20,951 bases of DNA from JBICHM01 sp043101835 (GTDB taxonomy: Bacteria > Planctomycetota > Phycisphaerae > Phycisphaerales > UBA1924), in assembly GCA_043101835.1 (NCBI GenBank), contig JBICHM010000344.1, forward strand, positions 1-20,951, given 5' to 3'. Shown here one piece after another: positions 1 to 10,424 of this stretch. Below the pieces are notes generated by a model. That model was not told the origin of the DNA. It was given only the letters and a program-made list of their open reading frames with translations, and did not search any database. Each line of letters begins with the position of its first letter. Positions within the stretch are counted from its first letter, which is position 1. The position numbers and the translations under genes were made by a program.

Positions 1-17
1 GTGTGCTCTTCCGATCT
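1..17. other. Residual Illumina TruSeq adapter at contig end
   Basis: The first 17 bases, GTGTGCTCTTCCGATCT, are identical to the 3' end of the standard Illumina TruSeq read-2 adapter. They are library-construction sequence, not genome. The bases contain a GTG in frame with the following gene, which creates a false start codon (false N-terminal residues MLFRS, the last codon being the adapter's final three bases). The chromosomal sequence begins at base 18. Confidence 0.96.
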
Positions 18-845
18 GACTTCGAGAACGCGGGCGACGCCTACGAGACGGCGGCGAACCTCGACCCCTCGAACAGCCAGTACGCGATCGCCGCGGCGGA
101 GATGCTCATCGAGCTCGGCCGAACCGAGCGCGCCGAGGAGCTGCTCCGCAGCCGCACTGCGATGTTCGAGCACAACGCGGGCGTCCGTCAGACGCTCGGC
201 CACCTGGCGATGCTCCGCGCCGACAGCGCCGACGCGGTCGCGATGTTCCGTGAGGCCCGCCTGCTGGCCCCCGACGACCTCTCGGTCGCCGAGGACCTCG
301 CGCTCGCGCTGGCCTCGAACAGCGACTGGGTCGAGGCGGAGTACACCCTCCGCACGCTCCTGAAGAGCCCCGACTTCGACGGTCGGCGCGATCTGCAGCG
401 CATGCACGCCCGCGCCCTGGTGGCCATCGACCGCCCGGTCGAGGCGCGCACCATCCTGCTCAGTCTGACCAACGACGACGCCGGGCGCAACGACTGGCAG
501 GCCCTCATCGACCTGGCCAACGTCGCGCTCGTGCTCAAGGACGACGCCCGCGCCCGTCTGTCGGCGCGTCGCGCGCTCGCCCTCGTGCCTGATCACCCCG
601 AGCCCTACGCGCTGCTCGCTGCGGTGCAGTACCGCAACGGGGAGCTCGAGTCGGCCCTCGCGAGCCTGAACAAGGCCGTCGAGCGCTCGCGCGGCGACGC
701 GACCCCCGCGCTGATGCGCGGCGTCGTGCTCAGCCGCCTCGGCCGCCAGGCCGAGGCCGAGCAGTCCTTCAACCTCGCGCTGCAGATCGATCCGACCGAC
801 GAGCGCGCCGTTCGGATGATCGCCGGTGTCGACGACGAGAACTGA
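18..845 (+). CDS. TPR-repeat protein, 5'-truncated
   Basis: This is the C-terminal part (about 275 residues) of a tetratricopeptide-repeat protein; the true start lies upstream of the contig. The frame is almost entirely helix-turn-helix pairs with the TPR signature of small residues, Tyr/Leu positions and Pro at repeat ends, for example ALQIDPTDERA near the C-terminus, ALALVPDHPEPYALLAAV in the middle and ETAANLDPSN near the truncated start. About six to seven repeats can be seen. TPR arrays are scaffolds for protein-protein contacts; no catalytic motif is visible. It lies 43 bases before the histidine kinase on the same strand, and could be the first visible gene of the signalling/pilus operon, with a role such as pilotin or assembly scaffold (inference only). 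The apparent GTG start belongs to adapter sequence and must not be used. Confidence 0.85.
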   Translation, partial: DFENAGDAYETAANLDPSNSQYAIAAAEMLIELGRTERAEELLRSRTAMFEHNAGVRQTLGHLAMLRADSADAVAMFREARLLAPDDLSVAEDLALALASNSDWVEAEYTLRTLLKSPDFDGRRDLQRMHARALVAIDRPVEARTILLSLTNDDAGRNDWQALIDLANVALVLKDDARARLSARRALALVPDHPEPYALLAAVQYRNGELESALASLNKAVERSRGDATPALMRGVVLSRLGRQAEAEQSFNLALQIDPTDERAVRMIAGVDDEN

Positions 846-888
846 GCGTCCGCACCATTCGTGAGAACCGGGGAGCGGGGAGGTCTGT

Positions 889-2346
889 ATGCGGATCGGT
901 GCGTCGCTCGCAGGCGCGGCCACGGCGATCTCCGGCGCTGCGTGCGCCGGCGCAGTCGCTCTGGCTGGCCGGCACGCCGGGATTGATGGGGTCGGACCCC
1001 TCGCCGGCGTGGCGGGCGCGGCGGCCGGCGGCGCCGTGCTGCTGGCCTTCCTGCCGATCGCGGCGCGACTCGATCGCGACGTCCGGCGCATCCGCGGCTA
1101 CCTCCGCTCGCTCGGACGCTCCGGGCGCGTCGAGCCGATCATCACGACCGGCCCGCTCGCGAGCCTCCGCACCGACCTCGGTGAACGCCTCGAGCAGATC
1201 CAGCAGCGTCTCGACGCCGCATCGGCCTCCATGCGCGAAGAGCAGATCCGGCGAAAGCTCGCCGAGGCTGAACGCGATCACGCCGAGACGATCGTGCAGA
1301 GCCTGCACGACGCGGTGCTGGTGACCGACGCCTACAACGACCTCAAGCTCGCCAACGGGCGCGCCGCCGAGCTCCTGGGCTTCGACCCTGAACAGGCGGT
1401 CAACCAGCCGATCGACAACGTGGTGCACGACGAGCGGCTCCGGCGCATCATCCGCGATGCGCTCGCCGCCGCGACGCCGAACCATCGCAAGTCGGTGGAC
1501 CACGCCGTGCCCGGGGGCGGCGACGAACCCGGCGAGCGCCATTTCGACGTGTCGCTGACCTGCCTGCCGGACCTGCAGGGCTCGATCGGCTCGGTGGGCG
1601 GCGTGGTGACGATTCTCCGCGACATCACGCGCGAGCGCGAGATCAGCCAGATGAAGTCGGACTTCGTCTCGAAGGCCTCGCACGAGCTGCGCACGCCGCT
1701 GTCATCGATCAATGCGTACCTCGAGATGCTGCTCGACGGTGAGGCGGCCAGCGACGAGGACAAGCAGGAGTTCTATCAGATCATGAAGAACGAGGCGGAC
1801 CGCCTCGGGCGCATGATCGACAACATGCTGAACATCAGCCGCATCGAGGCGGGCATCGTCAAGGCGAAGATCGTCGACATGGACTTCGTCCAGGCCTCGC
1901 AGCGCGCCATCGAGGTGATCCAGCCCCAGGCCCGCCTGAAGAACATCAGCGTGAAGGTGAGTCACGGTCCGCTGATGTACTCGGCCATGGCCGATCAGGA
2001 CATGATGCACCAGGTGCTGCTGAACCTCTTGAGCAACGCGGTGAAGTACACGCCGGAGGGCGGGCGCGTCACCGTCACAATCGAGAATGACGACGCGACC
2101 GGATCGGTGATGGTGACCATTGCCGACACGGGGCTCGGGATCCCTCCGGATTCGATCGACAAGGTATTCGAGAAGTTCTACCGCATCGAGAACTACAAGC
2201 GCGTCGCTTCGGGCACCGGCCTCGGGCTGAGCCTCGTGAGGCACATCGTCGAGACCGTGCATAAGGGCCGGATAACCGTGGAGAGCCAGCTCGGCATGGG
2301 AAGCAGGTTCACGTTCCTGATCCCGTACGAGCACCAGGGCGCCTAG
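889..2346 (+). CDS. Membrane PAS-domain sensor histidine kinase
   Basis: A 485-residue sensor kinase that autophosphorylates on His and passes phosphate to a response regulator. Two hydrophobic segments (about residues 5-27 and 36-58) are joined by a very short loop, so there is no periplasmic sensor domain. A charged coiled-coil linker (about 60-130) leads to a PAS domain (about 131-245). The HisKA H-box SHELRTPLSS places the phosphoacceptor at H265. The ATPase domain shows the N-box around N383, the G1 box DTGLGIP at 413-419 and the G2 box GTGLGL at 442-447, so it looks fully active. The layout resembles PhoR/WalK-type kinases. The ATG is preceded by GGGGAGG at a normal distance. The response regulator follows after 14 bases and is the obvious partner. 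The signal is not evident; the PAS domain suggests a cytoplasmic or membrane-derived cue. Confidence 0.95.
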   Translation: MRIGASLAGAATAISGAACAGAVALAGRHAGIDGVGPLAGVAGAAAGGAVLLAFLPIAARLDRDVRRIRGYLRSLGRSGRVEPIITTGPLASLRTDLGERLEQIQQRLDAASASMREEQIRRKLAEAERDHAETIVQSLHDAVLVTDAYNDLKLANGRAAELLGFDPEQAVNQPIDNVVHDERLRRIIRDALAAATPNHRKSVDHAVPGGGDEPGERHFDVSLTCLPDLQGSIGSVGGVVTILRDITREREISQMKSDFVSKASHELRTPLSSINAYLEMLLDGEAASDEDKQEFYQIMKNEADRLGRMIDNMLNISRIEAGIVKAKIVDMDFVQASQRAIEVIQPQARLKNISVKVSHGPLMYSAMADQDMMHQVLLNLLSNAVKYTPEGGRVTVTIENDDATGSVMVTIADTGLGIPPDSIDKVFEKFYRIENYKRVASGTGLGLSLVRHIVETVHKGRITVESQLGMGSRFTFLIPYEHQGA

Positions 2347-2360
2347 GTAGGAGAGAGCCG

Positions 2361-2786
2361 ATGCAGCCCGGCAACGCCGATGTCAGAACAATCCTCGTCA
2401 TCGATGACGAGCCGCACATCACCCATGTGGTCGCGCTGAAGCTGCGCCACGCGGGCTTCGAGGTCCTCACCGCCGGCGATGGCGAAGAGGGGTACGAGGT
2501 TGCCTGCGAGGCGTCGCCCGACCTGATCATCACCGATGTGCAGATGCCCTATATGACCGGAGTCGAGATGTGCCAGCGCCTCAGCGCCAACCCGCCGACG
2601 GCGTCGATTCCCGTGCTCGTGCTGACGGCGCGCGGGTATGCGCTCAGCCCCGAAGACACCGCGCGAACCAGCATCCGCGGGATGATCAGCAAGCCCTTCA
2701 GCCCGCGCGAGATCCTGGACCGCGTCCAGCAGATCTTCGGCGAGGACGACTCGGCGCCCGGCGCCATCGAGCGTGACGCGGCATGA
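2361..2786 (+). CDS. Single-domain (CheY-like) response regulator
   Basis: A 141-residue receiver domain without an output domain. The acidic pocket D15/D16, the phosphoacceptor D59 (in LIITDVQMPYMTG), T89 and K111 are all present, so phosphorylation by the upstream kinase is expected. With no DNA-binding domain, it must act through a protein partner, as CheY- or PilG/PilH-like regulators do. The start has a GGAGAGA ribosome-binding site. Its TGA overlaps the ATG of the HD-GYP gene (ATGA, 2783..2786), which couples their translation and makes the HD-GYP protein the leading candidate for its target. In other bacteria REC and HD-GYP domains are often fused in one chain; here they are separate, adjacent genes. 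A C-terminal tail of about 20 residues after the receiver has no recognisable domain. Confidence 0.95.
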   Translation: MQPGNADVRTILVIDDEPHITHVVALKLRHAGFEVLTAGDGEEGYEVACEASPDLIITDVQMPYMTGVEMCQRLSANPPTASIPVLVLTARGYALSPEDTARTSIRGMISKPFSPREILDRVQQIFGEDDSAPGAIERDAA

Positions 2787-4447
2787 CCACCCTCACCCGC
2801 CATCCTGAGTCTGCGCAGCCGCTGGACATCGTCCGCGAGCGGTGCCGCGCGCTCAATCTCGTGACCGTCGCGTGCGACGCCGAGGGCACGGTGCGCGGTG
2901 CGCAGAGCGTCGATGCGCCGACCGCCGAAAAGGTGGCGCGCTCGCTGTTCACCTCGCCGCTCATCCGTTCGCTGCTCGCCGAGGCCGCCTCGGCGTGGGC
3001 GTCGGACGAGGCCGATGGACCGCGCGCCACCGAGATCTGCGACGGACTCTGGGCCACGCCCCTTGCGGACACACGCCGCCGCCGGCGAGTGGGGTACCTC
3101 GTGTGCTTCGCGCTGACGCCCGAGGCGCTGCGGGGTGAGCATTTCGAGGCGGCGTGCCAGTCGGCGCAGCTTGACGTCCGCGCGGTGCGCGAGGCGATGA
3201 CGCCGCTGGCGTCCTTCGACCGCGCAGGCGTTGCTCGTGTGGCGCGACTGCTGCACTGGACCAGCCAGGACCGCGCCGAGATCGCCTCCGACGAGGCGGC
3301 GCTCTCGGGGTTCAGCCGCCAGCTGACCGAGTCCTACGAGGAGATCAGCCTCCTTCACAAGCTCGGCCGGTCGATGAACGAAGTGACCAACCCGCGCCGC
3401 TTCGTGCAGTTGCTCTGCGACGAGCTGCACGCGACGCTGACCTTCCGGTGGATCGCTGTGCGCTTTCTGCATGATGAGCGCAGCGCCCGGAGCCTCGCCG
3501 GGCAGTGCGTCTCGGCGGGCGACCTCCCGTGGCGCGCCAGCGCGTTCCAGGAGATGGCCGGCCGTCTTGCCCAGGGGCTCGAGCCCGGGCGGGCGACGGT
3601 GATCGACCCCGCCGAGGGCGCCGACGCCGATGCGTCCACGCGCCCGGGCCAGATCCTGCTGCACCCGCTGGCGCGCGACGGTCGCGTCTTCGGCTGCGTG
3701 CTGGCCGGGGAGAAGCAGAGCGAGGACGACTCGGTCACGACCGTGGACATGAAGCTCGTCGACGCCGCGGCCCAGCACCTGACGATTCTGCTGGAGAACG
3801 TGGCGCTCTATGAAGAGCAGCAGTCGATGTTCCTCGGCACGCTCGGCGCCATCACGGCCTCGATCGACGCCAAGGACCGGTACACCTGCGGTCATTCGGA
3901 GCGCGTGAGTCTGCTGGCGATGCAGCTCGCCGTCGCGGCGGGCCTCGATGAGGCCACCTGCGAGCGCGTGCGGATCTGCGGGCTCGTCCACGATGTCGGG
4001 AAGATCGGCGTGCCCGAGAGCGTGCTCCGCAAGCCCGGTCGGCTGACGGACGAGGAGTTCGAGCAGATCAAGCTGCACCCGGTCATCGGCCACCGCATCC
4101 TGCGGGACATCCCGCAGCTCAACGACGTGCTTGACGGCGTGCTCCACCACCATGAGCGATGGGACGGCGGCGGGTACCCCCACGGGCTGATCGGCGACGC
4201 GACCCCGCTCTTTGCGCGCATCATCGGCATCGCCGACGCCTACGACGCCATGCGGTCGACGCGCACCTATCGCGACGCGATGCAGCACGAAAAGGTGCTC
4301 AGCGAGATCCGGCGGTGCGCCGGGATGCAGTTCGACCCGATGCTGACGCCCCTGTTCATGCGCCTCGACTTCGATGAGTTCAACAGGCTTATCGCGCGCC
4401 ACATCCGGCGCGAGGCTTCCGGGGACGGACTGGAGACCGCGGCGTGA
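2783..4447 (+). CDS. GAF / HD-GYP cyclic-di-GMP phosphodiesterase
   Basis: A 554-residue cytoplasmic protein. Residues 1-180 form an N-terminal region I do not recognise. A helical linker (about 175-205) leads to a GAF-like domain (about 205-345). The HD-GYP domain (about 350-530) carries the metal-binding H371, H403-D404 (VHDVGKIG), H432, H437 and HHHERWDGGGYP, with the GYP signature at 464-466. Known HD-GYP enzymes hydrolyse cyclic-di-GMP, often to GMP. All the diagnostic residues are present, so it is predicted to be active. The ATG overlaps the preceding receiver gene by 4 bases, and its TGA overlaps the GTG of the STAS gene. The likely role is to lower cyclic-di-GMP in response to the kinase/regulator pair and to whatever the GAF domain binds. 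No GGDEF domain is encoded in this window. Confidence 0.95.
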   Translation: MTTLTRHPESAQPLDIVRERCRALNLVTVACDAEGTVRGAQSVDAPTAEKVARSLFTSPLIRSLLAEAASAWASDEADGPRATEICDGLWATPLADTRRRRRVGYLVCFALTPEALRGEHFEAACQSAQLDVRAVREAMTPLASFDRAGVARVARLLHWTSQDRAEIASDEAALSGFSRQLTESYEEISLLHKLGRSMNEVTNPRRFVQLLCDELHATLTFRWIAVRFLHDERSARSLAGQCVSAGDLPWRASAFQEMAGRLAQGLEPGRATVIDPAEGADADASTRPGQILLHPLARDGRVFGCVLAGEKQSEDDSVTTVDMKLVDAAAQHLTILLENVALYEEQQSMFLGTLGAITASIDAKDRYTCGHSERVSLLAMQLAVAAGLDEATCERVRICGLVHDVGKIGVPESVLRKPGRLTDEEFEQIKLHPVIGHRILRDIPQLNDVLDGVLHHHERWDGGGYPHGLIGDATPLFARIIGIADAYDAMRSTRTYRDAMQHEKVLSEIRRCAGMQFDPMLTPLFMRLDFDEFNRLIARHIRREASGDGLETAA

Positions 4448-4775
4448 AGCTCTCCTACCAGGAATACGGCCCGATCCTCGTGCTGACGATCTCCGGCGAG
4501 TTCACCGCGGAGGACGTCGGGGTCTTTGAGCGCGCGGCCAACGAGCGGCTCGGCGCCGGCTCCCGCCACGTGATGATCGACTGCGAGCACCTCGAGTTCA
4601 TCGACTCGGCGGGGCTCGAGTCGTGGCTGCGCGTGCGCGACGAGGTCGGCCAGCAGAACGGGCAGGTCCGGCTGATCAACCCGGATGTCAGCATCTCGAA
4701 GATCCTCGAGATCACGCGCATGGACAAGTCGTTTGAGGCGCTGCCGAGCCTCGAAGCCGCGGTCAGGAGCGTGCG

Positions 4776-4779
<4 letters not shown>
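4444..4779 (+). CDS. STAS-domain protein (anti-sigma-factor antagonist-like)
   Basis: A 111-residue single STAS domain. The phosphorylation-site motif reads FIDSAGLESW, with S55 at the position phosphorylated in SpoIIAA/RsbV-type antagonists. Such proteins work by partner switching with a GHKL-type serine kinase and a PP2C phosphatase. Neither is encoded nearby, so partners must lie elsewhere or this protein works differently. The start is a GTG whose GTGA overlaps the HD-GYP stop (4444..4447), and its own stop overlaps the ATG of the ATPase gene (4776..4779). The position between a cyclic-di-GMP phosphodiesterase and a pilus/secretion ATPase suggests a regulatory role on the assembly machine rather than on a sigma factor; this is inference from context. 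Confidence 0.92.
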
Positions 4780-6497
<1,718 letters not shown>

Positions 6498-6535
6498 CCG
6501 CGCCACGGCGCTGATTCGGCCCCGGAGATCCGCCC

Positions 6536-7756
6536 ATGCCCAGGTACGCCTATTCCGCACGCGACGGTATGGGCGTCATGCGCACCGGCGTCATCGACGC
6601 GCGCAGCGAGTCGGACGCGATCGGGCTGCTCCGCGACGATGAGCTGACGGTCACCGAGATCCGTATCGCGACACGGATCGGCGGCGACGATCGGCGCAAG
6701 ATCGATCAGGCCGCACGGCGCGTGAAGCGCGAGGAGGTCATCGCCTTCACCGACCAGATGGCGGTGATGCTCGAGACCGGTGTGCCGCTCTCCGAGGCGC
6801 TCGAGGCGTTCCTGCAGCAGACCAAGCCGGGTCCCTTCCGGCAGGTGATCGAGGTCGTCGCCGACCGGATCACGAGCGGCCTGTCATTCTCGGTGGCGAT
6901 CAGTGAGTTTCCGCGCGTCTTCCCGCGACTGATGGTCAGCCTTCTCGAGGCGTCGGAGGCCGCCGGCGCTCTCGACGTGATGCTCCGGCGCGTTAGCGAT
7001 TACCTCGCGAGCGAGCGGCAGACGCGGAAGCAGATCCGCTCAGCGCTCGCCTACCCGGCCGTCATGCTCACGATGGCGCTTGCGGTGACGACATTCCTCG
7101 TGCTCTGGGTGCTGCCCCGATTCGCCGTGATCTATGAGTCGCGTTCCGCAGCGTTGCCCACGCCGACGCGCATCCTGCTGAGCATCAGCGGCGGCGTGCA
7201 GCAGAACGGCGTGCTTATTGCGGGGCTCGCCGGTGTCGCCGCGATTGCCTTCGTCATGTTCCGGCGCAGCCCGAACGGCCGACGCTTCCTCGACACCGCG
7301 AAAGTGCGCACGCCGATCGTCGGCCCGATCATGACCAACTTCTATCTGACGCGTGTCACCCGCACGCTCGCGACGCTGCTGGCCGCGGGCGTCACACTGC
7401 CGGACGCCATCCGCATCCTCAAGGGCGTGGTCGGCAACCGCATGTGGGCGGACTTGTGGCGCAGCCTCGAAGAGGCGATCACCTCAGGGCGGACGATCGG
7501 CGAGGTCGTCCTCGACAGCCCGGTCATCCCCGCGAGCGTCGCACAGATGATCTCCGCCGGCGAGCGCACCGGCCGCCTGCCCGAGGTGCTCGTGCGCGTA
7601 GCGGACGTCACGGAGCGCGACTTCGACGAGAGCGTCAAGAGCGGCGCCCAGATGATCGAGCCCATCATGATCACGATCATGGGCGTGATGATCGGCGGCG
7701 TCGCCGTGGCGCTGCTCCTGCCGATCTTCACCATCGGCAACGCTGTCGCGGGCTGA
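6536..7756 (+). CDS. Type II secretion / type IV pilus inner-membrane platform protein (GspF/PilC)
   Basis: A 406-residue inner-membrane protein that couples the assembly ATPase to the growing filament. A short N-terminal region (1-65) with the family-typical opening PRYAYSARDG precedes two T2SSF domains (about 68-191 and 270-392). Each ends in hydrophobic membrane segments (about 172-192, 225-243 and 375-398). The recurrent family signatures SLLEASEAAGAL and MISAGERTGRLPE, with their paired small residues and acidic position, are present in both halves. The gene starts 38 bases after the ATPase gene with a weak GGAG ribosome site, so it is probably in the same operon. Its stop lies only 9 bases from the stop of the convergent recJ. 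No pilin, prepilin peptidase or GspG-like gene is in the window. Confidence 0.95.
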   Translation: MPRYAYSARDGMGVMRTGVIDARSESDAIGLLRDDELTVTEIRIATRIGGDDRRKIDQAARRVKREEVIAFTDQMAVMLETGVPLSEALEAFLQQTKPGPFRQVIEVVADRITSGLSFSVAISEFPRVFPRLMVSLLEASEAAGALDVMLRRVSDYLASERQTRKQIRSALAYPAVMLTMALAVTTFLVLWVLPRFAVIYESRSAALPTPTRILLSISGGVQQNGVLIAGLAGVAAIAFVMFRRSPNGRRFLDTAKVRTPIVGPIMTNFYLTRVTRTLATLLAAGVTLPDAIRILKGVVGNRMWADLWRSLEEAITSGRTIGEVVLDSPVIPASVAQMISAGERTGRLPEVLVRVADVTERDFDESVKSGAQMIEPIMITIMGVMIGGVAVALLLPIFTIGNAVAG

Positions 7757-7765
7757 GGGCCGGAT

Positions 7766-9520
7766 TCAGCGCACTGTCGCGGGCGATCGATCGTGCACGA
7801 GCGCATCGATCAGCGACGGCTCGACCGTCACGCGCCCGCGCCATTCGTTGACGCGAGGCTCGACGACCAGATCCACCGTCGCGCCCGCGCGCAGCAGCGA
7901 TCGACGCTCGCCCCAGCGCCACCCGACGAACCGCAGGGCGCCCGCCCCGTCGCCGGCGTGCATCGCGATGTGGGCGCCCCGGGCGCCCAGCGGCTCGGCG
8001 TCGCGCGCGAGACGCAGCCCCCGAACGACAACCGACGGCTTCGGGTTGTTGCGCCCGAAGGGCGCGAGGCGCTCCAGCTGGCGCACCGCGCCGGGCGTGA
8101 GGTCGGCCAGCGACGCCTCGCAGTCGATCCGCGTTTCGGGCGTGAGCATCGATTCGTCGATCGCGTCGTTCGCGACGGCGGTGAACTCCTCGACGAACGC
8201 GTCGAGATCCGCACGCCCGAGGCGTACGCCTGCCGCCATGTCGTGTCCGCCGTAGGAGCGCAGGCGCCCGCGGCACGCGTGCAGCGCGTCGGCAATGGGG
8301 AAGCCTTCGATGCTGCGGCACGAGCCCACGCACTCCTCGCCCTGGTCCTGCATGAGGATCACCGGCCGGTGGAATCGTTCGACGAGACGCGAGCAGACGA
8401 TGCCGATCACACCGGGGTGCCAGGTCGGGTCGGCCAGCACCACGGCGCGCCGCCCGGGATCGCCCATGCCCGCATTCTCGGCGCGGTCGATCGCTTCGGC
8501 GCAGAGGCGCTTCTCGTCCGTGCGCCGCTCGTCGTTCAGCCCGGTGAGGCGCTGCGCGATCTCCGCGGCGAGCGCTGGATCGTCCGTCGTCAGCAGCTCG
8601 ACGGCTTCGCGCGCGTGCCCCATGCGCCCGCAGGCGTTCAGGCGCGGGCCGAGCACAAACCCGACCTTCTCGGCATTGATGCCCTCGCCATCGAGCCCCG
8701 CCGCCTCGATGAGCGCACGGACGCCCGGATTCGGACACGACGGCAGGCGCGCGAGGCCAAAGCGCGCGATCGCGCGGTTCTCGCCTTCCAGCGGCACAAT
8801 GTCGGCGACCGTGCCCAGCGACGCGAGGGCGAGCATGTCGATCAGGTGGGCGCGCATCGCCTCGCCGACGCGATCGCTCCCCGCCGCCATCGTCGCCAGT
8901 CGCCAGGCGACCTTGAAGGCGACGCCGGCGCCGGCCAGCTCGCCGAAGGGGTACGCCGAGCCAGGCAGGCGTGGGTGCACGAGTGCGAATGCCTCCGGCA
9001 GGGCGCCGTCGGCGGGGGGGTTGTGGTGGTCGGTGATGATCAGGTCGAGGCCTGCGTTGCGCGCTGCAAGCGCAGGTTCGATCGCGGTCACGCCGCAGTC
9101 GACCGAAACGACCACACGCGCCCCGTCCGAAGCGATCTGCGCGAGCGCCTCGCTGTTGAGGCCGTAGCCCTCGTCGAGACGATGGGGGATGTACCACCCG
9201 ACGGGCGCTTCGGGCGCGATCGCGCGCATCGTGTGGTAGAGAATCGCGGTCGATGAGACGCCGTCCACGTCGTAGTCGCCGTAGATGACGACGCGTTCGC
9301 CGGTGCGCAGCGCCTTGAGCAGGCGCTCGCACGCCCGATCGAGCCCCGGCATCGTGGCGGGGTCGTGCAGGTCGGTGAGGCGGGGCTCGAGGAAGGCGCT
9401 CGCGGCGTCGCCGGTGAGTCCGCGCGCGCCGAGGATCCGCGCCGTCAGGGGCTCGAGCCCCGGCGAGGCCCCGTCCGTGGGGGCGGGCGCAAGCCGCCAG
9501 CGGTACAGCATTCCGTGCAT
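7766..9520 (-). CDS. recJ: Single-stranded-DNA-specific exonuclease RecJ
   Basis: A 584-residue RecJ of the DHH/DHHA1 superfamily, which degrades single-stranded DNA 5' to 3' in recombination and mismatch repair. Motif I YGDYDVDG is at 80-87, motif II VDCG around 140-143 and the DHH motif ITDHH at 162-166. The DHHA1 domain includes GSCRSIEGFPIADAL and YGGHDMAAG (about 399-431), and a C-terminal OB-like region follows. All metal-binding acids and histidines appear intact. Length is normal. The first ATG at 9520 is preferred because a TATATT hexamer ends 7 bases upstream of it; an alternative ATG lies three codons in. No Shine-Dalgarno is visible. The gene stands alone, convergent with the GspF/PilC gene and divergent from the adenylate kinase gene. 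Confidence 0.96.
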   Translation of the reverse strand: MHGMLYRWRLAPAPTDGASPGLEPLTARILGARGLTGDAASAFLEPRLTDLHDPATMPGLDRACERLLKALRTGERVVIYGDYDVDGVSSTAILYHTMRAIAPEAPVGWYIPHRLDEGYGLNSEALAQIASDGARVVVSVDCGVTAIEPALAARNAGLDLIITDHHNPPADGALPEAFALVHPRLPGSAYPFGELAGAGVAFKVAWRLATMAAGSDRVGEAMRAHLIDMLALASLGTVADIVPLEGENRAIARFGLARLPSCPNPGVRALIEAAGLDGEGINAEKVGFVLGPRLNACGRMGHAREAVELLTTDDPALAAEIAQRLTGLNDERRTDEKRLCAEAIDRAENAGMGDPGRRAVVLADPTWHPGVIGIVCSRLVERFHRPVILMQDQGEECVGSCRSIEGFPIADALHACRGRLRSYGGHDMAAGVRLGRADLDAFVEEFTAVANDAIDESMLTPETRIDCEASLADLTPGAVRQLERLAPFGRNNPKPSVVVRGLRLARDAEPLGARGAHIAMHAGDGAGALRFVGWRWGERRSLLRAGATVDLVVEPRVNEWRGRVTVEPSLIDALVHDRSPATVR

Positions 9521-9527
9521 CGGATCG

Positions 9528-9533
9528 AATATA
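9528..9533 (-). promoter_or_regulatory. Candidate -10 element of recJ
   Basis: Read on the minus strand, the hexamer is TATATT, followed by 7 bases and then the recJ ATG at 9520. It stands out in a strongly GC-rich surrounding. This spacing would put the transcription start at or beside the A of the ATG, so the message would be leaderless. No good -35 hexamer is seen 16-18 bases upstream. Confidence 0.5.
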
Positions 9534-9628
9534 CGGACCTTGGGCCGGCGCGCGCTTCATCCGGGGGCCAGATGTCGCCGATAGACGCCCGGTCGGCCTC
9601 GGCCCGGGGTCGGCGGCGCGGCGTCTGG

Positions 9629-9656
9629 TTGCCGCGGACACCGCGCTCGCTACGCT
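9629..9656 (+). promoter_or_regulatory. Candidate sigma-70 promoter for the adenylate kinase gene
   Basis: TTGCCG (9629..9634) and TACGCT (9651..9656) are separated by 16 bases and would give a 5' leader of roughly 85 bases before the GTG at 9747. The match to TTGACA/TATAAT is only partial, and in GC-rich sequence such matches arise by chance. The rest of the 226-base recJ-adk gap shows no other feature I can support. Confidence 0.3.
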
Positions 9657-9746
9657 GCACGGCTGCGAGCACCGAACCGGGGCGAGCACGGGCCCCGCCG
9701 GACGTCGAAACTCCGCATTCCTCCCACGCGAGATCAGGACAGACGC

Positions 9747-10370
9747 GTGCCCCACGAGCCATACAAGACCGCGCTGCTGATGGGCGCCCCCGGTGCCGGC
9801 AAGGGCACCCAGGGGGCCATCCTCCACACGATCCCCGGATTCCATCACTTCTCGATGGGCGACGCCTTCCGAGGCCTCGACCCCGCCAGCGACCTCGGGC
9901 GCCAGGTGAAGACCTACTCCTCGCGCGGCGAGCTTGTGCCCGACGACATCACCGTCCAGCTCCTCGAGAAGTCGCTCGCCGACCGCATCGGCGCTGACGC
10001 CTACCACCCGGACGCCGAACTGCTCATCCTCGACGGCTTCCCGCGCAACCCCAACCAGGTGCGCCTGCTCGACGGGAAGGTGGACGTCGTCCGCATCGTG
10101 CACCTGCAGTGCGACCAGCCGGACGCCCTCATCGCGCGCCTCCGAAAGCGGGCGCTGCAGCAGAACCGGGCAGACGACGCGAAGGAAGAGGTCATTCGGC
10201 GTCGCCTCGAGATCTACGCCGCCGAGACCCAGCCGGTCATCGACATGTACCCGCCGGCGATCGTGGACACGATCGACCCCATCGGCGCCCCGGCCGAAGT
10301 GCTCCGGCGCGTGCTCGAATCGCTTGCCAGTCTGCAGGCGGGTCTTTTCGGAAACGTGCTCGCCGGCTGA
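9747..10370 (+). CDS. adk: Adenylate kinase family nucleoside monophosphate kinase
   Basis: A 207-residue cytoplasmic P-loop kinase, expected to catalyse ATP + AMP = 2 ADP. The P-loop GAPGAGKGT is at 13-21, R42 sits in the GDAFR segment that replaces the usual GDMLR, and DGFPR at 96-100 is the AMP-binding signature. The region around 133-157 (RKRALQQNRADDAKEEV, then Arg-rich) corresponds to a short LID with the DD and Arg residues of the family; there is no long zinc-binding LID insert. This is the short type found in many bacteria and in eukaryotic AK1/UMP-CMP kinases, so activity on UMP or CMP cannot be excluded. The start is GTG at 9747 with CAGGA about 7 bases upstream. It is not embedded in a ribosomal-protein operon here. 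Confidence 0.82.
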   Translation: MPHEPYKTALLMGAPGAGKGTQGAILHTIPGFHHFSMGDAFRGLDPASDLGRQVKTYSSRGELVPDDITVQLLEKSLADRIGADAYHPDAELLILDGFPRNPNQVRLLDGKVDVVRIVHLQCDQPDALIARLRKRALQQNRADDAKEEVIRRRLEIYAAETQPVIDMYPPAIVDTIDPIGAPAEVLRRVLESLASLQAGLFGNVLAG

Positions 10371-10389
10371 CCGTGTGCCGGATCGGCGC

Positions 10390-10418
10390 TTGGGCGTGCT
10401 CGCGTGCGCGGGTATGGT
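10390..10418 (+). promoter_or_regulatory. Candidate promoter of the propeller-cytochrome gene
   Basis: TTGGGC (10390..10395), a 17-base spacer and TATGGT (10413..10418) are followed by 6 bases and then the ATG at 10425. The spacing is ideal for a sigma-70 promoter, and the start point would fall on or beside the ATG, predicting a leaderless transcript. There is no Shine-Dalgarno sequence upstream of this ATG. Confidence 0.5.
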
Positions 10419-10424
10419 CGGCGC

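Noticed and set aside
7743..7784. An 11-base direct repeat, CTGTCGCGGGC, at 7743 and 7774 across the GspF/RecJ junction, as a possible attachment site.
   Set aside because: It is short, both copies lie in coding sequence of ordinary genes, and no mobile gene or integrase is nearby; chance in GC-rich DNA is enough.
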